Shown: piece after piece, positions 16,599 through 23,478 of the stretch
Position numbering within the stretch: position 1 is the first letter of the stretch
How the letters are laid out: every line of letters begins with the position of its first letter
Origin: Clostridia bacterium
GTDB lineage: Bacteria > Bacillota > Clostridia > Christensenellales > Aristaeellaceae
Reading direction: 5' to 3'
Assembly: GCA_017473345.1 (NCBI GenBank)
Contig: JAFULL010000096.1
Span: 1 to 54,662, forward strand
DNA length: 54,662 nt
Translations under genes and position numbers: made by a program
Notes under the pieces: model-generated
Database searches by the model: none
What the model saw: only the letters and a program-made list of their open reading frames with translations
Told to the model about the DNA's origin: nothing

Positions 16599-17160
16599 AT
16601 TCCAGTGAAATCGGCGTATAGCCTTCCGTTTCTTCCCTGTCGTGCGTTACCAGCAGCACCGTTTTGCCCTGTGTGAAGCGATTGACGATCTGCATCACCC
16701 TTGCGCGGGTCGCTTCGTCCAGGCCTTTGTAAGGCTCGTCAAGGAACAGCACGTCATACTCCGCCAACAGCGCCCGGCACAGCGCGACGCGCCTTTTCAT
16801 GCCGCCGCTGAACGCGCTGACAGGCACCGTCAGGCTTTCGGGTTCAATGCCCAGTTCCAGCAGCAGCGCCTCGATCTGCTCACGCGTGGCAGGGCTTACC
16901 AGCGCCACGTTGGCCGCAGCAGTCATCTGCTCCAGCAGCCTGTCTTCCTGAAACACGGCGCTCAGTTTGGTGCCGGCAGGCATGCGAACCGTGCCTGCAT
17001 CCGGTCTGATCAGCCCCATCAGCATATTCAGAAGCGTGGTCTTGCCACAGCCGGAAGGCCCCATCAGGCAATAATGCCCATCCTTTTCAAACAAGGCGGA
17101 AAAATTGCGAATGACCTGTTTGCCGTCAAAGGCCTTGGAAAGCCCTACTGCTTCCAGCAT
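16597..17160 (-). CDS. ABC transporter ATPase (SsuB/TauB type, short)
   Basis: 187-residue nucleotide-binding subunit of an importer, shorter than the usual 240-260 residues but with all motifs: Walker A MGPSGCGKTT (about 34-43), signature FSGGMKRR, Walker B VLFLDEPYKGLDE and the switch His in VTHDREE. The C-terminus stops soon after the switch, so it lacks the regulatory tail. The ATG at 17160 follows AAAAGGAGG; it overlaps the end of the permease gene by 16 bases. Last gene of the TM1266-SBP-permease-ATPase operon. Confidence 0.92.
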   Translation of the reverse strand: MLEAVGLSKAFDGKQVIRNFSALFEKDGHYCLMGPSGCGKTTLLNMLMGLIRPDAGTVRMPAGTKLSAVFQEDRLLEQMTAAANVALVSPATREQIEALLLELGIEPESLTVPVSAFSGGMKRRVALCRALLAEYDVLFLDEPYKGLDEATRARVMQIVNRFTQGKTVLLVTHDREETEGYTPISLE

Positions 17161-17927
17161 TTCGCCGCCTCCTTTTCGATATGTCCAAGCAGCAGCTTCA
17201 GCAGTTTTTCGCATGTAATGCTCAGCAGCACGATCACCAGCGTCCAGCAGAACAGATCCGCCGTTTCCAGATAGATCTTCGACTGGTAAAGCTTTTCACC
17301 GATCGATCCCTTTGGCACGCCGATGACCTCAGCCGCCACTCCGCTTTTCCAGCATAGGCCGATGGCAATGGACAAACCCGAGCGCAGGAAGGGCAGTACC
17401 TCATAAAGGTAGATGGCGCGCAGCTGTTTGATAAACGGCACGCGGAACACTTTTGCCATTTCGATCAGTTTGGGGTCGGTGCTGTCAAGGCCGGTAAGCA
17501 CATTGCTGTAAATGATGGGAAAGCCGATCAATATGCTGATGATGATGCTCAGTTGCCTGCTGGGTACCCACAACAGTACCAGAATCACAAATGATGCCAC
17601 GGGAATGGCCTTCACCGCCGCCATCACCGGCGACAGCAACTCGCGCACGATACGCAAACGGTAGGAAAATGCGGCCAGCGCAACGGCAAGCAGGGCGCTG
17701 AGCACAAAGCCCAGCAGAATATGCCCCAGCGAAAACAGGATGCTCTGCCAGAAGGCAGGCACCATGATCAGCTGACCCAGACGCTTCAGCGCCGCAAGCG
17801 GCGAGGCCAGAAAAATGGGGTCGTCCACCCACATGGCGGCGATCTGCCACACAAGCAGCCAGAAAATCACCGCCCATGCGGGCAGACGACGCTTTGCTTT
17901 TTTAACGCTGGTAGTAGAAGTCGTCAT
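17145..17927 (-). CDS. ABC transporter permease (SsuC/TauC type)
   Basis: About 260 residues, five to six membrane helices, with a BPD_transp_1 coupling region including VKAIPVASFVILVLLW and GLDSTDPKLIEMAKVF. The family imports sulfonates, nitrate, thiamine precursors or other small solutes. The ATG at 17927, within the 3' end of the binding-protein gene, is preferred; a TTG at 17945 is the alternative, and neither has a strong ribosome binding site, so translational coupling is likely. It ends in TAG (17145-17147), the only full-length gene with a recognised product whose stop I noted as TAG in this window. Confidence 0.92.
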   Translation of the reverse strand: MTTSTTSVKKAKRRLPAWAVIFWLLVWQIAAMWVDDPIFLASPLAALKRLGQLIMVPAFWQSILFSLGHILLGFVLSALLAVALAAFSYRLRIVRELLSPVMAAVKAIPVASFVILVLLWVPSRQLSIIISILIGFPIIYSNVLTGLDSTDPKLIEMAKVFRVPFIKQLRAIYLYEVLPFLRSGLSIAIGLCWKSGVAAEVIGVPKGSIGEKLYQSKIYLETADLFCWTLVIVLLSITCEKLLKLLLGHIEKEAAKCWKQ

Positions 17928-18861
17928 TGGGCAGCGCGCCGCCAACAGCAGCAGGATTCTGCTCGAACAGCACGTTGAGATAACCGCTCAGCTTGGTCTG
18001 CATCTCGGCGCCTTCGATGCAAACGATGCTGCAGTGAGGCACGGCCTTCTTGGCAACGCCCTCGGGGATGATGTCGTAGGAAGCGATGATCTTGGCAGCT
18101 TCTTCAACATTGACGTTGGTGAAGTCCACGCTGGCCTTATAGCTGTCCAGGAAAGCATTCACAACCTCGGGGTTGTTTTCCACAAACTCTTTGCGGGCCA
18201 CCACCACGCCGGTGAGCATGGCGCTGGGGTTCTCAGCATTCTCCTGCAGCCTGGCCCATTCCTGGGTCATGTCCAGCGCAACGCGGATGCCTTCGGCCTT
18301 GGTCTGGGCGGTGGTCACGAAGGGCTGGGGCATCATGGCGACGGAGCCTTCGTTGGCCAGCAGGGCACTGAGGCACTCGGCCTGCTCGCTCTTGAACTCG
18401 ATGGTCACGTCCTTGGCAGGATCGATGCCGTTGGCGCTGAGCACATAGTTGAGGGCATATTCAGGGGTCGCACCCTTGCCGGCGGAATAGATGGTGCGGC
18501 CGCGCAGGTCTTCGATGCTCTTCACGCTGTCGCCATTTTCAACGATGTACAGCACACCCAGGGTGTTGATGGCCAGCACCTGCAGCTTGCCCTGCGTTTT
18601 GTTGTACAGCACGGAGGCGACGTTGGCAGGCACGGCGGCGATATCCAGCTCACCCTTGACCAGCTTGGCATTGATCTCGTCGATGGCCACGATCACGTTA
18701 AAGTCGTAGGTCGCGCCGGCGTCGTCGCTCATCATCTTCACCATGCCCATGGCGGTGGGGCCCTTCATACCGGCCACGCGGGCCGCGGGCTCAGCCAGAG
18801 AAACAGCACAAACAGAAAGAACCATGCAAAGTGCCAGTACGGCAGCCAAAATCTTTTTCAT
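17902..18861 (-). CDS. ABC transporter substrate-binding protein (NMT1/SsuA-like)
   Basis: 319 residues, exported solute receptor. A signal peptide spans about 1-23 (MKKILAAVLALCMVLSVCAV, then SLA); the Cys in LSVC is a poor lipobox because Val precedes it, so membrane anchoring is uncertain. The mature part has two lobes with GELDIAAVPANVASVLYNKT and LRGRTIYSAGKGATPEYAL, characteristic of the SsuA/THI5/NMT1 group. The ligand is not evident: this group binds sulfonates, nitrate, pyrimidine precursors and aromatic acids. AAAGG lies ahead of ATG 18861. Between the TM1266 gene and the permease in one operon. Confidence 0.92.
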   Translation of the reverse strand: MKKILAAVLALCMVLSVCAVSLAEPAARVAGMKGPTAMGMVKMMSDDAGATYDFNVIVAIDEINAKLVKGELDIAAVPANVASVLYNKTQGKLQVLAINTLGVLYIVENGDSVKSIEDLRGRTIYSAGKGATPEYALNYVLSANGIDPAKDVTIEFKSEQAECLSALLANEGSVAMMPQPFVTTAQTKAEGIRVALDMTQEWARLQENAENPSAMLTGVVVARKEFVENNPEVVNAFLDSYKASVDFTNVNVEEAAKIIASYDIIPEGVAKKAVPHCSIVCIEGAEMQTKLSGYLNVLFEQNPAAVGGALPNDDFYYQR

Positions 18862-18868
18862 AATTGGA

Positions 18869-19138
18869 TCAACCTTTCTTTTCTTCTTTTTTGTTTCCTG
18901 ATGCGGCCAGCGCGCTTTTGGCCTGCACGCCGCTGAGGTTTCCCAGTCGGCCTGTCATAGCGCCCAGCCGCTCGTTGGTACCCTTGACGATGAGGCCGAT
19001 AACCGCCTCACCCGTCTGCTGGTCTGGAACGCCGATGCGTCCGCGGATGATATCGCCAAACTGCGACAGGATCTCGTTCACCGCTGCAGCAGCAGCACGT
19101 TCTTCAATGATGATCCCCACAAAACCCATTCGTTCCAT
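18869..19138 (-). CDS. TM1266-family protein (putative iron-only hydrogenase system regulator)
   Basis: 89 residues with the ACT/NikR-C-like ferredoxin fold of the TM1266 family: FVGIIIEER near the N-terminus, NEILSQFGDIIRGRIGVP (about 21-38) and a hydrophobic strand AVIGLIVKGTNERLGAMTGR, LGNLSGVQAKSAL. Members often accompany HydEFG maturation genes and are called putative iron-only hydrogenase system regulators. None of those genes is here; instead it is the first gene of an ABC importer operon. It could sense a ligand or metal relevant to the transporter. The ATG at 19138 follows GAGGG. The operon is preceded by a long structured leader. Confidence 0.85.
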   Translation of the reverse strand: MERMGFVGIIIEERAAAAAVNEILSQFGDIIRGRIGVPDQQTGEAVIGLIVKGTNERLGAMTGRLGNLSGVQAKSALAASGNKKEEKKG

Positions 19139-19166
19139 ATTTGATTTCCCTCATTTGTTTTGAAAT

Positions 19167-19350
19167 ACAAAAAGCGCAGCCCCGGCCTGTTTTCATCCGG
19201 CCGGACTACGACTTCAAAGCATCACTTCTGCGCATGGCAGTGCCTCCTTCCTTATCTTGGACGAGGATTTCTCCGCGCCCGCAACCGGGAGTGTTTGTTG
19301 TACCAGCACGCCTCCGCCTTACGTTTCCGCTTGGCTTTGCCGCTCCGGTC
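19167..19350 (-). promoter_or_regulatory. Candidate structured leader RNA upstream of the TM1266/ABC operon
   Basis: The 337 bases between ctpA and the TM1266 gene (19139-19475) hold a promoter, this leader, a nine-codon ORF, a terminator-like hairpin and a large inverted repeat. Near the 5' end of the transcript, ACCGGAG can pair with CTCCCGGT, enclosing GCC-AAG-CG-GAAA-CG-TAA-GGC and a GTG/CAC stem; a further GGA-GAAA-TCC hairpin follows. At the 3' end GCGCAG (19228-19233) pairs with CTGCGC (19174-19179) outside a CCGGCC/GGCCGG stem (19182-19204) and is followed by T5, a plausible attenuator. I do not recognise an Rfam class; it is not a TPP, cobalamin or FMN element by eye. Confidence 0.55.
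19206..19235 (-). CDS. Nine-codon leader ORF (MRRSDALKS)
   Basis: ATG at 19235 with an excellent ribosome binding site (AAGGAAGGAGG, 7 bases ahead), ending in TAG at 19206. It lies between the two halves of the terminator-like hairpin, so a translating ribosome would open the GCGCAG arm. Could be a leader peptide that couples translation to read-through. No evidence it is expressed. Confidence 0.4.
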   Translation of the reverse strand: MRRSDALKS

Positions 19351-19356
19351 GTGTGT

Positions 19357-19385
19357 ATTATACCCTATTTTGGATGAAATGAAAA
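19357..19385 (-). promoter_or_regulatory. Promoter of the TM1266/ABC operon
   Basis: Consensus TATAAT (19357-19362) with a weaker TTTTCA (19380-19385) 17 bases upstream. It places the transcript start close to 19350, giving a leader of about 210 bases. Confidence 0.6.
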
Positions 19386-19394
19386 CGGAAATTT

Positions 19395-19438
19395 GCGAAA
19401 GGGCGGCATTCTTTTGCAAAAGAATACCGCCCTTTCGC
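19395..19438. repeat. 22-bp-arm inverted repeat downstream of ctpA
   Basis: Two 22-base arms (GCGAAAGGGCGG...CTTTTG and its complement) meet with essentially no loop and one mismatch. Neither side is followed by a clear T-run, so it is not a textbook terminator, but it lies where the ctpA transcript should end. It may be a processing site, a REP-like element or a terminator working without a U-tract. Confidence 0.7.
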
Positions 19439-19475
19439 GCTCCCTCACCTGGAAAACAGGGGGGAAGGCTTATTT

Positions 19476-20717
19476 TTACTTTTCAATCAACCCCAGAGCA
19501 ATGTCATAGGCGGCCTTGAGCTGTGCATCCGCCAGATCGCCCAACTGATACATGGTGGTGTCGCCTTCCGGCATTTCGGCGATCACGTCGGGGGTGATGC
19601 CCACCTTGTGCACCTCATTGCCGTTGGGCGTGAAGTACTGGGCGACTGTCACCTGCATGCCCGCGCCGCGGCTGCCCACAGGCAGCACATACTGCACAAC
19701 GCCCTTTCCGTAGGACTGCGTACCCACGATGGTGGCGCGGCCCAGGTCCTGCAGCGCGCCGGAGAGAATTTCCGACGCAGAGGCGGAATATTCGTTGATG
19801 AGCACTACGATGGGAATGTCGTTTTCTTTGCCGTCGGTGGTGGTGGTGTAGTATTCGGTGGTGCCGTCGCGGTATTTCAGCGACGCCAGATTGCCCTTGG
19901 GCAGGAACAGGTCGGCCAGCTTTTGGGCGTCATCCACCCAGCCGCCGGGGTTGTCGCGCAGGTCTATCACCAGCGACTTTGCGCCTTGCGCCATCAGGTT
20001 GTCCAGCTGAATCTCAAACGTCGGCGCGCAGTCGCCGCTGAACTCATACAGCGAAATGTAGCCCACGTCGCCCTCCAGCATGCAGCTGTTGACCCAGTTG
20101 ACATGCACCACGGCGCGGTTGACCACAAAGTCCAGCAGCTGGTCGCCGCGCAGCACGGTCACTTTGACGGGCTTGCCCACCTCGCCGCGCATGATGTCGA
20201 CGGCTTCCTGCAGGTTGGTGGCGACCACGTCCAGATCCTCCACTTTGGTGAGGATGTCACCCTTGCGCATGCCCACCTCCAGCGCGGGGCTATCGAGGAA
20301 CACGCGGCTGATGGTACAAAGACCGGTGGAGTAATCCGCCATGATCTGAATGCCGATACCGGCGTACTCGCCTTCGTCATCCTCCCACATGGCGGCAAAG
20401 TCTTCAGGCGTATAGTAGAAGGTATAGGGATCCTCCAAACCGTACAGCAGGCCCATGGCAGCTCCGTCGAGCATGGCCTGCTGGTCGGGCTCCTGATAGT
20501 AGTACAGGTCGACGATCTGGCGCAGCTCCTCCAGCTCGGCATAGCTTTGCAGACGCTCGTACTCTTCCACGCTGATGGTCACGGTTTCGCCGTCGGTCAC
20601 AGGGGCCTGAGCGGTTTCGGTAATGGTGGTGGGCAGCAGCGCGCAGCCGGTCAAAAGCACGGAAAGCATGATGAGCATCGCCGCGAGCCTGACGCCCCTG
20701 TTGGGAATATGCTTCAT
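19476..20717 (-). CDS. ctpA: C-terminal processing protease, S41 family (CtpA-like)
   Basis: 413-residue serine protease of the cell surface. A lipoprotein signal ends in LLTGC (Cys 25). After a helical N-terminal region comes a PDZ domain (about 115-200; YAGIGIQI, ALEVGMRKGDILTKVED) and the S41 catalytic core with IDLRDNPGGW, EYSASASEIL (Ser 313) and GTQSYGKGVVQ (Lys 338); the Ser-Lys distance of 25 matches CtpB. It likely trims extracytoplasmic C-termini. It lies 22 bases downstream of the PucR-type regulator gene and is probably co-transcribed with it. Confidence 0.95.
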   Translation of the reverse strand: MKHIPNRGVRLAAMLIMLSVLLTGCALLPTTITETAQAPVTDGETVTISVEEYERLQSYAELEELRQIVDLYYYQEPDQQAMLDGAAMGLLYGLEDPYTFYYTPEDFAAMWEDDEGEYAGIGIQIMADYSTGLCTISRVFLDSPALEVGMRKGDILTKVEDLDVVATNLQEAVDIMRGEVGKPVKVTVLRGDQLLDFVVNRAVVHVNWVNSCMLEGDVGYISLYEFSGDCAPTFEIQLDNLMAQGAKSLVIDLRDNPGGWVDDAQKLADLFLPKGNLASLKYRDGTTEYYTTTTDGKENDIPIVVLINEYSASASEILSGALQDLGRATIVGTQSYGKGVVQYVLPVGSRGAGMQVTVAQYFTPNGNEVHKVGITPDVIAEMPEGDTTMYQLGDLADAQLKAAYDIALGLIEK

Positions 20718-20739
20718 TCAGCAGCACCTCATTTTCTGA

Positions 20740-21810
20740 TCAGTAGATCTGCCTGGGCTTTTCCTGCCCGCACTTTTTGAGCTCGCACAGAATTTTGAAT
20801 GTGACCGCATCGTCAAAGTGGCGCAAATCCAGCCCGGTCTGCCGCTGCACCTTGTCCAGACGATATACCAGAGTATTGCGGTGGATGAACAGCTGGCGCG
20901 CTGTATCGGAAAGGTTCAGATCCTTGCGGAAGAACATGTCGATGGTCTGCAGCATTTCCTCGTTGAACAGCTTGGCCGTCTTGCGGTTAAACAGCAGGTT
21001 GTGATAATGCATGCTGTCCTCGCGGGGAATATTCATGAGGAAGCGTTCCAGCATCAAACGGCGGAACACGTGGATGGTGTCGGCCGGGCGGAACACATGG
21101 CCCACTTCCATAGCGCGGCGCGCCTCAGCATAGCTTTCGCCAAGCTGCGCCAGGTTATGCTTTGTCTCACCAATGCCAACCAGCACATTCTGCACAGCTT
21201 CTTCCATCAGGGTTTCCTGCACAGCCTCGGCATACTGGAACAAATCCTCCGTGCCGTCAAAGCCGTCCATATCCTTGATGAGCGCCACCAGATGGCGGTT
21301 CATTTCCACCAGCACGTCGCTGTCGCTAAGCGGGATGACCTCGCCCATGACGCTGTAGGCGCTGGCGTGATCCGCCTGTTCCACCTGAAACAGCATGACG
21401 CAGCGGTCGCTTTCCATGGCGATCTGATGCTCGGCAGCGTGTGAGGAAAGATCGGTACCGGTAAGCTCCTGACGCAGCACACGGCGGTAAACGTCGGTAT
21501 GGCTGGCGATAGAGAGGTTGGACTTGAACATGCCCATCAGCATGGCGTCGGCCACGCACAGCACGTCCTCAGCACCGGCAGCGCTGGCCGGGGCGACCAG
21601 ATACAGCGCCGGATGCATATCCAGCGCACGGAAAAGGCTGTCGCCCATGTGGTGGTTGATGCCATGAGCAGGCGCGCCTGCAGGCAGCTGGATGACTTCG
21701 CCATTGTCAGGCACAAGGCACTGGCCCTGGGCGTCGGTCAGCTTCAAAGAAATGCTGAGCGTATCAAACACCCGGGCGATCTTTTGAATATATCGCTTCT
21801 CAATGTACAC
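20740..21810 (-). CDS. PucR/CdaR-type helix-turn-helix regulator
   Basis: 356 residues. The N-terminal region lacks a domain I can name with confidence; the middle resembles a CdaR GGDEF-like domain (VLVGIGETKHNLAQLGESYAE, followed by ARRAMEVG). The C-terminus is a PucR-type HTH_30 with LSDTARQLFIHRNTLVYRLDKV (shown in overlapping parts, about 313-334) that binds DNA. GTG 21810 is the start because GGAGAGGAG lies 8 bases ahead; no suitable ATG exists. Members sense sugar diacids or purine intermediates, but the ligand here is unknown. First gene of a unit with the S41 protease. Confidence 0.85.
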   Translation of the reverse strand: MYIEKRYIQKIARVFDTLSISLKLTDAQGQCLVPDNGEVIQLPAGAPAHGINHHMGDSLFRALDMHPALYLVAPASAAGAEDVLCVADAMLMGMFKSNLSIASHTDVYRRVLRQELTGTDLSSHAAEHQIAMESDRCVMLFQVEQADHASAYSVMGEVIPLSDSDVLVEMNRHLVALIKDMDGFDGTEDLFQYAEAVQETLMEEAVQNVLVGIGETKHNLAQLGESYAEARRAMEVGHVFRPADTIHVFRRLMLERFLMNIPREDSMHYHNLLFNRKTAKLFNEEMLQTIDMFFRKDLNLSDTARQLFIHRNTLVYRLDKVQRQTGLDLRHFDDAVTFKILCELKKCGQEKPRQIY

Positions 21811-21859
21811 GGTTTCTGCTCCTCTCCTTCGGGGCCCGTTTTGACAAACGGTTGGTTTG

Positions 21860-21865
21860 ATTATA
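21860..21865 (-). promoter_or_regulatory. Extended -10 promoter for the PucR/ctpA unit
   Basis: TGCTATAAT on the minus strand, about 50 bases ahead of the GTG start, with no good -35. Confidence 0.5.
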
Positions 21866-21967
21866 GCACAACCCACCCCTCAAGGAAAGAAAAAAGGCAG
21901 AATTTACAGTCTGTTCAAAGCGGAAAACGTTGTTAAATCAGGAAATACAGCGAACATCAATGGAAAA

Positions 21968-23098
21968 TCATGACAGGACGCGCTGCACTTCGTCCGCCAG
22001 TGCGTCCATCTCTTCCTCGGTGTTGTAGATACCTACGCTGGCCCGGCATGCGCCGGTGTGCAGCGTACCCATCCACTGATGCACTGACGGCGCGCAGTGC
22101 AGTCCGGCCCGCAGGGCAAAGCCGGCTTTCGAAAGTGCATCGCACAGCGCGCCGGTGTCCATCTGCTCAGGTGCAAAGCTCACCACGCCCACTTTGGGCG
22201 CAGCCGGATTTCCCAGCACGCGCAGACCCCGTATGTTTCCCAGGCGCATGCGCAGCCTGTCTGCCAGACGGCTTTCATATTCTTCAATCTGTTCACGGTG
22301 ACTCAGCGCAAAGCGCGCCCCCACAAACAGCCCCGCAATGCCGGGCAGGTTCGCCGTGCCGCTTTCATAGCGGTCGGGCAGCTGCATGGGCTGCTCAAAG
22401 CTTTCGCTCTGCGACCCTGTGCCGCCGGTCACAAGCGGCGTAGGCAGCATGCCGCGGCCAAGCACCAGCACGCCGGTTCCATGCGGTCCAAGCAGCCCCT
22501 TGTGTCCCGGCATGGCGATCATATCCGCCCCCAGCGACTGAAGCGACACGTCCAGTATGCCCGCCGTCTGCGCCGCATCCACCAGCAGCGGAACACCGTA
22601 GGGCTGCAGGGCATCCGCGATCTGCCTGACAGGCTGTACAATGCCCGTTACATTGCTGGCATGGCAAATGATGCAAAGCGCCGTTTTGGGTGTAATGGCG
22701 GCGCTCACGCTTTCCGGGGTGACAAGCCCTGCGGCGTTAGGCGGCAGCGTGCGCACGCGGATGGAGCCTTCCCGTTCCATCCCCTTCAGTACGCGCATCA
22801 CGGCATTGTGCTCTGCATAGGAGCATATGACTTCATCACCCTCATAAAGCAGGCCGCGGATGGCCAGATTGAGCGATTCGGTGCAGCTGGACGTAAAGAT
22901 CACATTTTCCGCCGACGGCGCACCAAACGCCTGAGCCAGCAGTTCGCGGCAGTTTTGAATGATGCGCCCGCTGCAAAGCTACAGTGTGTGGCCGGACCGT
23001 CCCGGGTTGCCGCCCAGCTTTTGCAAAGTGCCTGCCATCGCACGCACCACCATGGGCGGTTTGGGCCAGGATGTTGCTGCATTATCCAGATAGATCAT
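21968..23098 (-). pseudogene. Class V aminotransferase / cysteine desulfurase (EF2568 type) with an in-frame TAG
   Basis: PLP enzyme related to cysteine desulfurases and selenocysteine lyases. Codons 1-39 begin MIYLDNAATSWPKPP and reach GGNPGRSGHTL, then TAG (22979-22981, codon 40), then the same frame continues with LCSGRIIQNCRELLAQAFGA, the TSSCTESLNLAI substrate loop, VDAAQTAG, the PLP-lysine region MPGHKGLLGPHGTG and a normal C-terminus. Family members have Ser where the TAG sits (HTLSL-like), so one TCG to TAG change explains it. Full length would be about 376 residues. It may be a recent nonsense mutation, a sequencing error, suppressed TAG or re-initiation at the Met 22903. Related genes (TIGR01977) often lie in selenium-cofactor clusters. 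It is divergent from DUF3343. Confidence 0.85.
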
Positions 23099-23168
23099 TG
23101 TTATTCCTCCCTCACGCCCGCAATGGGCCTGCGTATACTGTATGAAGAAGGAAGGAGGAAATGAACGT

Positions 23169-23438
23169 ATGCAGCAGGAAGTTTTCGGAATCGCCTCGTT
23201 CCGTTCAAGGCAGCAGGTGCTAAAATTCGAAGGCGCTCTCAGGCGCAGCGGCATCAAAGTAGAGGTGATCACCACCCCGCGCGACGTGTCGGTGGGCTGC
23301 GGGCTGAGCGTGAAGTTTGACCTTGGCGACGCTCAGCATGTGATGGAGGTATACAATCAGCTGCGGCCATCCAACCTGATCGGCTTTTACCGTGTGGAAC
23401 GCACCAATGGTCAGCGCACCATCACCCGTCCCCTGTAA
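23169..23438 (+). CDS. DUF3343 protein (putative Se/S carrier-like)
   Basis: 89 residues matching DUF3343, a ferredoxin-like small family described as putative selenium/sulfur carrier proteins related to the YedF C-terminal part: FGIASFRSRQQVLKFEGAL near the start, VEVITTPRDVSVGCGLSVKF with the conserved Cys at about 43, and FYRVE near the end. ATG 23169 follows GGAGG; an ATG at 23142 in the same frame is less likely. Divergent from the interrupted class V aminotransferase, a recurrent partner that could charge the cysteine with S or Se. Confidence 0.88.
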   Translation: MQQEVFGIASFRSRQQVLKFEGALRRSGIKVEVITTPRDVSVGCGLSVKFDLGDAQHVMEVYNQLRPSNLIGFYRVERTNGQRTITRPL

Positions 23439-23440
23439 TC

Positions 23441-23474
23441 AAAAAGGACTGCCGCGTTTCTTCGCAGCAGTCCT
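23441..23474. terminator. Bidirectional terminator between DUF3343 and the decarboxylase
   Basis: Stem AGGACTGC/GCAGTCCT with an extended CGCG region, A5 on the left (U5 on the minus strand) and a T-rich right side. Confidence 0.85.
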
Positions 23475-23478
23475 GAAT

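Noticed and set aside
19139-19385. TPP, cobalamin or FMN riboswitch in the TM1266 leader
   Set aside because: The conserved core words of those classes were looked for and not found; left as an unassigned structured leader.
19160-19519. Two plus-strand frames in the TM1266 leader
   Set aside because: They are antisense to the leader, lack ribosome binding sites and show no family features.
22979-23275. Separate 98-residue protein ending in GRSGHTL
   Set aside because: Its last 39 residues are the N-terminus of the class V aminotransferase cut by TAG; the upstream part is antisense to the DUF3343 gene.
23441-23474. Frameshift explanation for the interrupted aminotransferase
   Set aside because: The frame is unchanged across 22979-22981; only the TAG breaks it, so a frameshift was ruled out by direct translation.
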